A DNA stretch of 64,000 nucleotides from Lentilitoribacter sp039986595 (GCA_039986595.1 JBDWQJ010000007.1:1-64000); one strand, 5' to 3'; counted from the stretch's first letter, positions 43,642 to 52,451 are shown. The notes: a model not told the origin generated them from the sequence alone. Numbers and translations are program-made.

Positions 43642-44030
43642 AGTGAACTCTCCAACATGCTTTGCACCAGTGGGGCATTATGCTCTCCTCCCTCATCAAA
43701 ATATTCCGATAGAAGAAGGACTAGTTTAGCCTCTTTCTCAGGTGCAAAATTTGTCTTTTTTAAGGATGCAAACGTCCTAACTGCAATGACGGCATCTGAA
43801 ATATTTGATTTTCTTAATTTTGATGACTGTGGTCCATCACCTGATAACAACCATGTGGGGTTTATTGCATGGTCCACGTAGAGTTTGAGGACAAACGAAG
43901 CAGGAGGTTCCCGTTCATCCAACTCGTAGGCTTTAAGTGCCCGAAGTGAAACAGCGCTGCTTTCAGCAAACGATGCCTGAGATTGACCTCTTTCAGTTCT
44001 AGCCGCACGTATGCGTTTTCCTATAGACAT
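43638..44030 (-). CDS. XRE-family regulator of the RM operon
   Basis: This 130-residue protein has an N-terminal Cro/C1 HTH: IRAARTERGQSQASFAESSAVSLRALKAYELDEREPPASFVLKL. The C-terminal helical part is of unknown type. Being the first gene of the operon with the type IIG enzyme, it may serve as a controller (C) protein delaying restriction. A phage-type repressor role for the integrase promoter, which diverges from it, is the alternative. Confidence 0.75.
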   Translation of the reverse strand: MSIGKRIRAARTERGQSQASFAESSAVSLRALKAYELDEREPPASFVLKLYVDHAINPTWLLSGDGPQSSKLRKSNISDAVIAVRTFASLKKTNFAPEKEAKLVLLLSEYFDEGGEHNAPLVQSMLESSL

Positions 44031-44130
44031 AAATATCCATTAGTGTCATTATTAGCACTTAAATGCTGATTTGTGCATTTTTGTGCCGAATCAAATTTCA
44101 GATAGCTCAATAGTGTCAGGAATTACACCA

Positions 44131-44457
44131 ATGATCCAGAACTTAGAATCACCAAGAGAATTGGCAGAGCGCACCGGTTGGTCTGTCCGCAGAATTCGTA
44201 ATCTGATCGCTAACAAGCAAATCAGGCATCACCGCGTAGGTGGAAGTATTTTGATTCCTACGGGTGCAATCGATGAATTCTTAAACAGAACGGAAATCCA
44301 GCCATGCCGCGAAGAAGAACCGGACCACGTCTTACCACACGCACAAACAAGCCCTTCTATTTTATTCGCTTCATCGACCATGACGGAAAGCAAAAAGAGC
44401 GTTCAACGGGCACAGCGGATAGCGGAGAAGCTGAAGAAGTCCTCGAAGAGTTCCTAA
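44131..44457 (+). CDS. Excisionase-like helix-turn-helix protein
   Basis: This protein of about 108 residues has a MerR/excisionase-type HTH in residues 5-50: SPRELAERTGWSVRRIRNLIANKQIRHHRVGGSILIPTGAIDEFL. The ATG at 44131 has AGGAA upstream; a longer frame begins at TTG 44071. Its 3' end overlaps the integrase start by 154 nt in a different frame, an unusually long overlap; the conserved HTH ends before it, so the C-terminal 50 residues may be dispensable. It lies next to int as xis genes often do. Confidence 0.65.
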   Translation: MIQNLESPRELAERTGWSVRRIRNLIANKQIRHHRVGGSILIPTGAIDEFLNRTEIQPCREEEPDHVLPHAQTSPSILFASSTMTESKKSVQRAQRIAEKLKKSSKSS

Positions 44458-45338
44458 AAGAAAGAAGAGGCGTTGGAAAGCCAAAGGAGCATCGGTATGT
44501 CTTGATCGCTGAAGTTTTGGCCGATTACGCGGATTTCAAAAGTGATGAGCCATCTACAGCGACCAGAATTGCTTATGCTATGGTCCATTTGCTCAATTTT
44601 TGGAGTGAGAAAACTGTTGATCACATCAATCGTGAAACGCTCAAAAAGTATGAACACAAGGCACCGCGTTCGTCATCTACGGTCAGGCGAGAATTGTCTG
44701 TTCTTCGAGCTGCATTGAACCATGCTGCTGCAATGAATCGAATGCTACCATTTGGGACAATGGAATTGCCTCCAGAATCCGTCCCCAAACAACGTTGGTT
44801 AACTCGTGATGAGGTCGCAAAACTAATATGGTCAGCGCGACAAGTATCCAATAGTAAGAAACCATTATCTTACTTCATACTTATTGGTATTTACACTGGT
44901 GCACGGCGCGGTGCGATCATGGATTTAGAATGGTCACAAATTGATCTCGAAAAACGAATTATTGATTTCAATAAAGCAGGTGCCGAACGCACAAAAAAAC
45001 GTAGAGCCCGCATCCCAATTGGTCGGAAATTACTTGGGCATCTATCCCGCTTGAAAATGGCTTCAGGATCTGATGCGCCATTCGTCTTTCATCAAAAAAG
45101 AGATAAAACTCGCCGTATCATCAGCGTAGTAAAAGGTTTCAGAGTTGCTTCTAAAAGAGCTGGCTTCATCGATGTTACTCCGCATACATTAAGACACACC
45201 TGTGCGTCCTGGATGGCACAGCGGGGCGAGAAGATGATTGATGCGTCCATCTATTTGAATATGACCATGCAGACGCTGAGTAAGGTTTATGCACATCACG
45301 ACAATAAACACATCACTGAGCTAGCAGATCGGTTTTAG
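44304..45338 (+). CDS. Tyrosine recombinase/integrase of the island
   Basis: This 344-residue integrase has Arg in YTGARRGAIMDLEW (about 201-202), HTLRHTCASW (His294, Arg297) and nucleophile Tyr329 in KVYAHHDN. The usual His/Trp before the Tyr box is replaced (LNMTMQTLSK instead of LGHxxxxT), as in some alphaproteobacterial integrases. An N-terminal SAM-like core-binding domain precedes. It lies at the end of the island away from the intact tRNA, reading toward the right att site. Confidence 0.93.
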   Translation: MPRRRTGPRLTTRTNKPFYFIRFIDHDGKQKERSTGTADSGEAEEVLEEFLKERRGVGKPKEHRYVLIAEVLADYADFKSDEPSTATRIAYAMVHLLNFWSEKTVDHINRETLKKYEHKAPRSSSTVRRELSVLRAALNHAAAMNRMLPFGTMELPPESVPKQRWLTRDEVAKLIWSARQVSNSKKPLSYFILIGIYTGARRGAIMDLEWSQIDLEKRIIDFNKAGAERTKKRRARIPIGRKLLGHLSRLKMASGSDAPFVFHQKRDKTRRIISVVKGFRVASKRAGFIDVTPHTLRHTCASWMAQRGEKMIDASIYLNMTMQTLSKVYAHHDNKHITELADRF

Positions 45339-45339
45339 T

Positions 45340-45362
45340 GGTACGCAGAAAGAACGCACTAC
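45340..45362 (+). repeat. 23-nt imperfect terminal repeat, right copy
   Basis: This partner of 30707-30729 starts 2 nt after the integrase stop and 105 nt before the right att core. It is compatible with an integrase arm-type site. Confidence 0.5.
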
Positions 45363-45466
45363 GGTTTAAGACATTATGAAAATATGAGAATAATTGGGTA
45401 CTATACGTATACCAGAAAATGGAGAAGTATAAATGAAATCAATATTATATGGGGATGACAAGTTTT

Positions 45467-45511
45467 CTCCGAAGGCAGAGGTCGCAGATTCGAATTCTGC
45501 CGGGTGCACCA
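45467..45511 (+). other. attR: tRNA-Arg 3' remnant
   Basis: The 17-bp core CTCCGAAGGCAGAGGTC is followed by a T-arm GCAGA-TTCGAAT-TCTGC and CGGGTGC-ACCA. There is no 5' half, so it is not a functional tRNA. The T stem differs from that of the intact tRNA at the left end, showing that the element brought in its own 3' half and that this one is the original chromosomal end. Confidence 0.88.
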
Positions 45512-45612
45512 CTAACTTTCTGATTTTGCTGGTAAGAAATACTTCTTTAGATCTGAAATTACCTGTTATACAACGAGCGCATTATTAGCACAGATGCCTG
45601 TAGGTGTAATTA

Positions 45613-45626
45613 TTTCAATAACTTAG
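45613..45626 (+). repeat. 14-nt repeat TTTCAATAACTTAG, right copy
   Basis: This is identical to 30663-30676 but lies outside the island, in the debris between attR and the truncated integrase. See the left copy. Confidence 0.6.
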
Positions 45627-45702
45627 CAATCTGCGATATCCGTGTTTAGTACAGTTCTAGCACAGAACATCACCAATGCTTTTTTTGGTGATGATCAAAT
45701 CA

Positions 45703-45978
45703 ATGGCCAAACAGGGAAAACCAAAATCCAAGTACTCAGATCTCAAACCTAGCGATAGCGGCTCATATGGCGTGCGCTTAACATTAGCTGGACATCCGCA
45801 ATTTCAAATTGGGCTTGGAACTAATAATGAAGCAGAAGCACATGAAAAGGCTGCCTATGTTGATATGAAAACCAAGATACGAGCTGAGAATGGATTGCTC
45901 ACTGGCAATGCTAGCTTTGATAAACTAGCTGGTGATAACATAGATTTGGTATTTGAAGAAGCAATAGAAAACCCCTGA
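45703..45978 (+). pseudogene. Truncated integrase-like fragment (N-terminal part)
   Basis: This 91-residue open frame reads SYGVRLTLAGHPQFQIGLGTNNEAEAHEKAAYVDMKTKIRAENG, the pattern of the arm-binding N-terminal domain of phage-type integrases. It stops after about 90 residues with no catalytic domain behind it. The start is uncertain (45676 or 45703). It is best read as the leftover of an earlier element at this tRNA. Confidence 0.5.
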
Positions 45979-46083
45979 AGGAAGGAGATGAATTGATTCT
46001 TACCAAAATCCGAAAATCAATCTCGTGAGAGAATCATGTTATGGATGTCATGATTATGATTACAAACACTTGCAGGCGTTCAT

Positions 46084-47868
46084 TTGACAAAATTCTCGAC
46101 GATATTTGGGATTGACCTTCGAACGCTAGCTTTGTTTCGGATATTTCTTTCTACAAGCATTATTCTTGATTTAATTTCTAGAAGTCGCGATCTTGTTGCT
46201 CATTACACTGATTTTGGTGTTTTACCACGTGCAGTATTAGTCAACCAACTCTCTGATAGCTCTTTTAGCTTTCACATGATTAATGGCACAGTTTTCTTTC
46301 AAGCAGGGCTCTTTTTCTTTGCAGCATTAATCGCGGTTTTCTTGCTACTTGGCTGGAAAACAAGGTTCATGACCATTGTCAGTTGGCTATTTCTGATTTC
46401 CATTCAGAATAGGAATGTGTGGATTTTATCTGGTGAAGATAATTTACTTTTGTTGCTAACCTTTTGGTCGATGTTTCTTCCGCTTGGTGCAAAATATTCC
46501 ATTGATGCAGCGCTCGATCCAGCGCCTGATTCAGGGCATGATAAAAAACCAAATACATTTTTCAGCCTGGCAACATTTGCTATTCTAATTCAAGGTATGT
46601 CGATGTATTTTTTCAGCGCGATCTTAAAATCTGATGCGCGCTGGTTTCCCGATGGCACAGCAGTTTATTATGCTCTGCAGCTTGATTATCTGGCAACTCC
46701 GTTTGCGCTTTGGTTTCGGCAGTTTGAAACACTGCTAACTGGGCTCACCTATTATGTTTTGGCGCTTGAGTTTATTGGTCCAGTATTGATCTTTTCTCCA
46801 ATATTTCACAAGCAATTGCGTTTTGTATTTATGATCGCATTTATCACAATGCATATTGGGTTTTTCATATGTTTAGAAATTGGTCTATTCCCATTAATCT
46901 CTATCACAATGAACTTGTTGTTTATGCCCAGTTGGATGTGGAACAAGCTCGCCAACCGGATAAAGCGCTCCAGCAAACTTGTTATTATCTGGTATGATGG
47001 TGCTTGTGATTTTTGCTTAAAAATTTGTTATATTCTTCGAGTTTTCTTGCTGCTGGAAAACGTAAAAATCCAACCGGCACAAAATAATCCAGACATCTAT
47101 GAATTGATGCAAAAGCATAATAGCTGGATAGTTGAACATAATAATAAAACTGAACTTAAATGGTCTGCGCTCACGTTTTTGTTTGGATTGTCTTATATAT
47201 TTAGAGCCTTAAAACCCATCTTGTCGTTGCAATATGTGCGTTCCGTTGGGGATCGTTTTTACGATTTTATTGGGCGGAACCGCAGCTTGTTTTCTCACGT
47301 TTCACAACGATTTTTGCCCTTTAAAGCAGTCAATGTTCAATCGGGTAAATTCCAAACAATCTTGGTGTTGTTTTTCACTGGTTTTGTCTTTGTGCAAAAC
47401 CTTTCAACAATACCTACTATTGGGTTTCAATTACCATATGAATATCGAATGGTACGTCAGGCTTTAGGACTTTATCAAAACTGGACTATGTTTGCGCCTT
47501 ATCCTGAGCTTGATAGCCCTTGGCCGATAATACCGGGTAAATTGCGGGATGGGGCAAATGTGAACGTATATAATGGTGAGATAGGGTTGCCTGATTTTAT
47601 CAAGCCAGATGTCGTTTCTGCAATTTACGAAAGTTCGCGATGGCGAAAATTTATCGCAAATATGGAAGATCAAAGTTATACAAGTGGACCTTATCCTATG
47701 TTGTTAAACTATGGACGCTACCAGTGCCGTTTATGGAATAAAAACACTGCTCCACCCAAACAACTTATGACATTTGAAATCTATTTTAATGTGGAACGCA
47801 CACAGCTGCCTGGTATTCCCAAATTATTGGACCGACGCAGTGTTTGGACACATCATTGTTTCAGTTGA
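46084..47868 (+). CDS. HTTM-domain membrane protein fused to DCC1-like thiol domain
   Basis: This 594-residue protein starts at TTG. The N-terminal 300 residues form several membrane helices of the HTTM/vitamin K carboxylase-like type (RTLALFRIFLSTSIILDLISRS, FLLLGWKTRF, RNVWILSGEDNLLLLLTFWSMFLPLGA). From about residue 300 there is a DCC (DUF393) domain with IIWYDGACDFCLKICYIL, a CxxC pair typical of thiol-disulfide enzymes, then two further membrane helices and a C-terminal extracytoplasmic part. HTTM proteins lacking the eukaryotic Glu-carboxylase activity are common in bacteria; function unknown. The start codon and its weak ribosome site are uncertain. Confidence 0.75.
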   Translation: MTKFSTIFGIDLRTLALFRIFLSTSIILDLISRSRDLVAHYTDFGVLPRAVLVNQLSDSSFSFHMINGTVFFQAGLFFFAALIAVFLLLGWKTRFMTIVSWLFLISIQNRNVWILSGEDNLLLLLTFWSMFLPLGAKYSIDAALDPAPDSGHDKKPNTFFSLATFAILIQGMSMYFFSAILKSDARWFPDGTAVYYALQLDYLATPFALWFRQFETLLTGLTYYVLALEFIGPVLIFSPIFHKQLRFVFMIAFITMHIGFFICLEIGLFPLISITMNLLFMPSWMWNKLANRIKRSSKLVIIWYDGACDFCLKICYILRVFLLLENVKIQPAQNNPDIYELMQKHNSWIVEHNNKTELKWSALTFLFGLSYIFRALKPILSLQYVRSVGDRFYDFIGRNRSLFSHVSQRFLPFKAVNVQSGKFQTILVLFFTGFVFVQNLSTIPTIGFQLPYEYRMVRQALGLYQNWTMFAPYPELDSPWPIIPGKLRDGANVNVYNGEIGLPDFIKPDVVSAIYESSRWRKFIANMEDQSYTSGPYPMLLNYGRYQCRLWNKNTAPPKQLMTFEIYFNVERTQLPGIPKLLDRRSVWTHHCFS

Positions 47869-47876
47869 AGTTGAGG

Positions 47877-50681
47877 CTATGCACTAAGCTTTATTGACGG
47901 GTTTGTTAATTGCAAAATGTCCTGCAATGGCAATGGTTTTGCGAACAAGTAACCTTGGCCTTCTTTCACCCCCATTTCTTTCAAGATTTCACATTGTTCT
48001 TCTGTTTCAATACCCTCACAAATCATTTTCAGCTTAAGGCCATTGGCTAATTCTTTTACAGATTTCACAATTGCTTCGTTTTGCGATCCACGTTCAAGTG
48101 TGCGGATAAACATTTGATCCACTTTGATTTTATTGATGGGAAATTTTGCAAAATACCCCAACGAAGAGAAACCGGTGCCAAAATCATCAAGAGCAAGGCA
48201 AATCCCCATGCTTCTTAACTCATTTAAGCTGGCTACGATATCTTCACTTGCTTCAAGGAAACCAGCTTCAGTAATCTCAATATGTAAACGATCAGCAGGT
48301 AGGTTTGTTTGCGCAAGTGCATCCTTAACGTCCTGAACTACATTTGTTCGTTTAAACTGAATAGGGGCAACATTAACCGCAACTGTTATATGCTCTGGTA
48401 GCGACAATGCATCCTCGCATGCCTTACGCAGGACCCAACGTCCGAGTTGGTCGATATATCCATTGGCTTCTGCAATCTCGACAAAGTCTGCTGGAGAAAT
48501 AAATCCAAGCGATGGATGCTTCCAGCGCACCAAAGCTTCAACGCCAATAAGTGAACAATCAGACAGATCCACTTGCGGCTGATAATATAGTTTTATTTCG
48601 TTTCGATCCAAAGAATGCCAAAGATCGCTTTCAATAGTGCGCGCATAGTCTTGTACTGCGGTGAAAACCTCTTCGTACATTACAAATCCGTTGCCGCTTA
48701 TCTTGCAGGCCTCATCAAGCGCAACTTCAGCATTCTCGATAAGCTGGGAAGCAGATGAAGTTTGTAAGTCCAAGCTACTTGCTGCACCAACTCTTAAACC
48801 AACTGTGAGAGTAGATTTATTAATATAAAATGGTTCGTTGATGATGTTGATCATATGATCAGCAAGCATATTTATTTCAGTTTGCGACAATTCCCCTGAT
48901 ACTGCCAATAAAAATGTATCTCCACCGCTTCGCGCAATCTCACATGACCCATTAAAAATATCTTCAATACGGGTTTTTACTGATTTGAGAACCTCATCGC
49001 CAATATCTCGCCCTAACGTTATATTGATTGTTTTGAAACGATGCAGATTGATGACAAATACAACGCATACATCATGAAGTTTGAGGCAATTTAGTCTATT
49101 GATCAACAACGCATGAAATTCACTTCGCCGCAATGCACCCGTTAGCTCATCATATTTAGCGTGATAGGCAATACGTTTTTCCTGTTCAAGCTTGGTGGTG
49201 ATATCCCATGCTGTGACACATGCGATATATTTTTGAACTTCATTTGATCCTTGATGATGACGAATTTCTGAAGCAGTCACCGTGTATTGAAGCGTTAGAC
49301 GTGTGCCATTTTTATTAATCTGTTCAAGCTCAATATAATCGTTTCTATGATCGTTTATATTGTTGAGTTGCAGAGCAATGATTGCGCCTCTGATTTCATC
49401 TTCGATAAGCTTGGGCAAAATGCCGGTGGGAATTGAACCATCTAACTGGGTTTCAAGTAGTTCGAAATATTCGGAAAATAGCTTATTTATCGTCAGAACT
49501 TTTCCATCTTCGTCGACAACAAGGATTGCACTTGCATTGTCGCTAACCACCTGATTGAGCATCTGCTGGGTGTTGCTCAGATCAGACTTGATTAGTTTGA
49601 TTAACCAATTTTGCAGATCAAGTCTTTTGAAAGCGGCCACAATCAACATTGAGAACAGCAAAATTTGCGTCTCAACACTCGGCAATACGAGTGCATATTC
49701 CTGAAAGAGGTAAACCCCCATAAGCTCAGTAGCAATTCCTGCCGAGATTATAGCCCCGATGCCTATTATGAAACCTCTTTTCCAAGTCATCAATCGTCCA
49801 ACGCAAAGTACCAACATAATGCCAAATGCAGCGAGCAATAGGATTTTCATTGGATTTAATTGATTAACTTGAAGATCCTGTTTGAGCGTTTCAGCTGCCA
49901 AGATTTGGACAATGGCCCCGGGGAGTATTCCGTGCACAGGTACTGCAAAATTATCTCTTAATTCAACTGCTTTTGCGCCAATGAGAACCGTTTTACCCTC
50001 AAGTAATGTTGGGTCAGCATTACCTACCAATAGGTCTTTAACGGACATGCTGGGTATCGATTTGGGATCGATTGAATAATTAATATTGATCATGCGTGTT
50101 TTATCAGCAAATACCCCGCTCAACACCGCAGGCATTGAGTCTATAAATTCACCTTCAACATCAATTCCAAACGGAAAACTGCGGACCAGACCATCTGCGT
50201 CTGGAACTACATTTACAGAAGCAAGCCAAGAATGTTGTTCAAATTCATCAATGGGCTTGTTAACAGATAGACTATCATCTTTGGCTGAAGCGGATCGATC
50301 TTGCACAAAAACTGGAAGTATAACGCTACCACCAGCTTCGTTGAGACTTTTGCCTAGAATTTTATCTTCACTTTGAGTTGAAGCTGCGCTGAAATCGATA
50401 TCAATACCTATTTCTGCAACTTTATGATCCAGCAGTTTGTCGATAACTTGAGCATAAATTGATCGGGGCCATGGCCAAACGCCAACATAATCTAGACTTT
50501 GTTTATCAATTCCAATGAATACAATGTCACCTGATGCTTGAATGGCTGACGTTTTTGCTCGGAATTGATTGACCGCGTTTTGCGTATTATTGAATATTCC
50601 TGCGGTTGAAGCCAGCGTTATTGTCGCGGTTACCAAAAAGAGCCAAACAAAAATTCTATATTTGCTGAAAAGATTGTTCAT
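47877..50681 (-). CDS. CHASE2-PAS-GGDEF-EAL cyclic-di-GMP protein
   Basis: This 934-residue inner-membrane protein has an N-terminal helix, a periplasmic CHASE2 domain (about 35-270, with DIVFIGIDKQSLDYVGVWPWPRS and GKTVLIGAKAVEL), about three membrane helices, a PAS-like domain, a GGDEF domain reading SGGDTF (Glu of the active site replaced by Thr, so probably inactive as a cyclase) and an EAL domain with intact EALVRW and DDFGTGFSSL. The expected activity is c-di-GMP phosphodiesterase. The FecR-domain gene lies just upstream on the same strand, a common pairing with CHASE2 proteins. Confidence 0.9.
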   Translation of the reverse strand: MNNLFSKYRIFVWLFLVTATITLASTAGIFNNTQNAVNQFRAKTSAIQASGDIVFIGIDKQSLDYVGVWPWPRSIYAQVIDKLLDHKVAEIGIDIDFSAASTQSEDKILGKSLNEAGGSVILPVFVQDRSASAKDDSLSVNKPIDEFEQHSWLASVNVVPDADGLVRSFPFGIDVEGEFIDSMPAVLSGVFADKTRMININYSIDPKSIPSMSVKDLLVGNADPTLLEGKTVLIGAKAVELRDNFAVPVHGILPGAIVQILAAETLKQDLQVNQLNPMKILLLAAFGIMLVLCVGRLMTWKRGFIIGIGAIISAGIATELMGVYLFQEYALVLPSVETQILLFSMLIVAAFKRLDLQNWLIKLIKSDLSNTQQMLNQVVSDNASAILVVDEDGKVLTINKLFSEYFELLETQLDGSIPTGILPKLIEDEIRGAIIALQLNNINDHRNDYIELEQINKNGTRLTLQYTVTASEIRHHQGSNEVQKYIACVTAWDITTKLEQEKRIAYHAKYDELTGALRRSEFHALLINRLNCLKLHDVCVVFVINLHRFKTINITLGRDIGDEVLKSVKTRIEDIFNGSCEIARSGGDTFLLAVSGELSQTEINMLADHMINIINEPFYINKSTLTVGLRVGAASSLDLQTSSASQLIENAEVALDEACKISGNGFVMYEEVFTAVQDYARTIESDLWHSLDRNEIKLYYQPQVDLSDCSLIGVEALVRWKHPSLGFISPADFVEIAEANGYIDQLGRWVLRKACEDALSLPEHITVAVNVAPIQFKRTNVVQDVKDALAQTNLPADRLHIEITEAGFLEASEDIVASLNELRSMGICLALDDFGTGFSSLGYFAKFPINKIKVDQMFIRTLERGSQNEAIVKSVKELANGLKLKMICEGIETEEQCEILKEMGVKEGQGYLFAKPLPLQDILQLTNPSIKLSA

Positions 50682-50747
50682 ATAAATATACTAGACTTTT
50701 CTGACTAGAATGGCGGGGATTGTAGACAAAATAGATCCTAACAAGGT

Positions 50748-51590
50748 TTAGTTATTCCCGTTCCCATTGCTGTTCCCATTCCCGTTCCCGTTCCCGTTCC
50801 CGTTCCCATTGCTGTTCCCATTGCTGTTGCCGTTGGAGTTCCCATTACTGTTGCCGTTGGAGTTTCCATTGCTGTTGCCATTGGAACTACCACTGCTATT
50901 GCTACTCGCACTGGAAATGGAGCTGCCAAAAACGCTCGAACGAGTTGTGGTGACCGGTTGGCCGCCTGGACGATTAACAGCTTGTATTTTTGGGGTGGAT
51001 ATAGTTACGCCTATAACTTTGGCTTTAGGTCCTGGTCCTAAAACGCGTAAAGCACCCCGCGCATTACCGAGAACTCGAACACGTTGTCCACTGTTGACAT
51101 TCGTTTGAAGACCGCGGCGTTCATCGGTAACTTCAACCACGCCCTTTTGAACCGCCAATTTCGTTGAACGGCTATTAACTTTTACAGAGAAAGTTGTGCC
51201 TTTAACAACAGCTGCTAAAAACGGCGTTTCCACTTTTAAATGTTTTTTCTTACGTGTTTCCACATCCAGCAAAAGTTCACCAAACTGCTGAATAACCAAA
51301 GTTTTTGAACCTGATTTGTTTCTCTTTGCAATTGCTGCCATGGTCTTAGGCTTAAACTGAATGGTTTCTTTGCCGCGTTTTAGGACCAGCCGACCAGACT
51401 TACCGGTATATATCCAGCTAACATCAGGGATCTTCATTCCACGAACAATTGTGGTCCAGGTCTCATTATCAACGGTAAATTTCGCAGGTTGGCGCACTTT
51501 ACCTGCAACCCAATCTGAAGCGGAAGCGACGCTAATTGAGCTCAGCGATAGAACAAAAGCGAGTATAATTGATCGAATGAGATAGGCCAT
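50748..51590 (-). CDS. FecR-domain exported protein with Asn/Gly/Ser repeat tail
   Basis: This 280-residue protein has a signal peptide (residues 1-24), a FecR domain (about 30-180: VNSRSTKLAVQKGVVEVTDER, GQRVRVLG), a proline/glycine linker, and a C-terminal tail of about 45 residues made only of SNGN/GNGN units. The tail is encoded by a short-period DNA repeat. It is probably periplasmic or surface-exposed. It is upstream of the CHASE2 protein, and FecR domains are known partners of CHASE2 sensors. Confidence 0.85.
   Translation of the reverse strand: MAYLIRSIILAFVLSLSSISVASASDWVAGKVRQPAKFTVDNETWTTIVRGMKIPDVSWIYTGKSGRLVLKRGKETIQFKPKTMAAIAKRNKSGSKTLVIQQFGELLLDVETRKKKHLKVETPFLAAVVKGTTFSVKVNSRSTKLAVQKGVVEVTDERRGLQTNVNSGQRVRVLGNARGALRVLGPGPKAKVIGVTISTPKIQAVNRPGGQPVTTTRSSVFGSSISSASSNSSGSSNGNSNGNSNGNSNGNSNGNSNGNSNGNGNGNGNGNGNSNGNGNN
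50755..50890. repeat. Hexanucleotide-type tandem repeat in the FecR gene
   Basis: Units of ttcccg/ttccca/ttgctg (6-nt period) run for about 135 nt and encode the NGNS tail. Copy number changes in multiples of 6 would keep the frame and only change tail length. Confidence 0.85.
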
Positions 51591-52126
51591 TTAATTTCCA
51601 AAACAAAGAATATGATTTGAATAAAACTAACATTATCTCGATAAAGAATTGTTAATGTTAAGTTATGGAAATTACAGAATAAATTAGTATAGTTTTCTCT
51701 TGATTGACGTGTATATGTAGGTTTGCAATTACTTTAAATTGCAGCGCCTCTCATTTCTTTTGACTTTGGGTATTAGATCGCTTTTATCACTGAATTTAAG
51801 TCAAAATAATACGTCTCTTTCGGGTGAATGCCTGATAACCGTTGTCAGCCGATTGATGGCTGCTCAGCAATCAAATCAAGAAAAGTTCGGTTGGTTTTTC
51901 TGCGATTACCTCCTGCTTACTACGCTTGTAAACGAGACGAGCACCCAACGCGCAATGGATGCTGCTAACTATTTGCTCTTCCGTTTGAGAACAATCGGGT
52001 TGTGTCGGGGGACGTTTCCAAGCCCCGACTTGGCGGCGGAGTTCGTCGATGGTTTCCTCACCACGAAGTTAAGCTAAAACTATTCAAATTTTATTCCCAA
52101 AAGAATACTGTTTATGAGTTTTTACT
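51591..52126. other. Gene-poor 536-nt region, possible IS remnant
   Basis: No intact gene is seen. The minus strand from about 52059 to 51880 reads GEETIDELRRQVGAWKR then a decayed frame, which looks like the C-terminal end of an IS transposase (possibly IS630-like), but this is weak. A 112-codon plus frame with a TTG start (51739-52077) is not convincing. Confidence 0.35.
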
Positions 52127-52441
52127 TTAAACCCCTTTAACAAACTCAAAGCCTTCAAAGTTCGGGTGGCCTGCATATATGTGACCATAGTTTCCGGCGT
52201 TTTTATGTGCGGATCGGAAATGTTCAGATTTCGTCCAAGCAATGAAAACATCTTTTGATTCCCATAAGGTATGCGATGCATATAGTGTAGTGTTTGCATC
52301 TTCGTCTTTTGAACCTTTGAGAAGGTGGAATTTAACAAAACCCGGCACTTCCTCCAGCTTTGAATCGCGTTCTCTCCAAACATTTTCAAAGTCGTTTTCA
52401 AATCCATCATTAATTTTAAATCTGTTCATTGCGATAAACAT
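52127..52441 (-). CDS. Haem-degrading monooxygenase-like (ABM/HmoA type)
   Basis: This 104-residue dimeric ferredoxin-like protein has MFIAMNRFKINDGFENDFENVWRERDSKL, VPGFVKFHLLKGS, and YASHTLWESKDVFIAWTKSEHFRSAHKNAG. This follows IsdG/HmoA-type haem monooxygenases, with the conserved Trp and His positions. It is the last gene of the hmu cluster, 10 nt after hmuV, supporting release of iron from imported haem in the cytoplasm. Confidence 0.82.
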   Translation of the reverse strand: MFIAMNRFKINDGFENDFENVWRERDSKLEEVPGFVKFHLLKGSKDEDANTTLYASHTLWESKDVFIAWTKSEHFRSAHKNAGNYGHIYAGHPNFEGFEFVKGV

Positions 52442-52451
52442 TGTTTGTTCC

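Noticed and set aside
45467..45511. A second tRNA-Arg gene
   Set aside because: Only the 3' half is present; no acceptor 5' strand, D-arm or 5' anticodon stem upstream.
50755..50890. Repeats resembling a CRISPR array
   Set aside because: The period is 6 nt without spacers and the DNA encodes the NGNS tail of the FecR protein.
51739..52077. 112-codon plus-strand frame with a TTG start
   Set aside because: No ribosome site and no domain-like pattern; the opposite strand gives a weak transposase-like reading instead.
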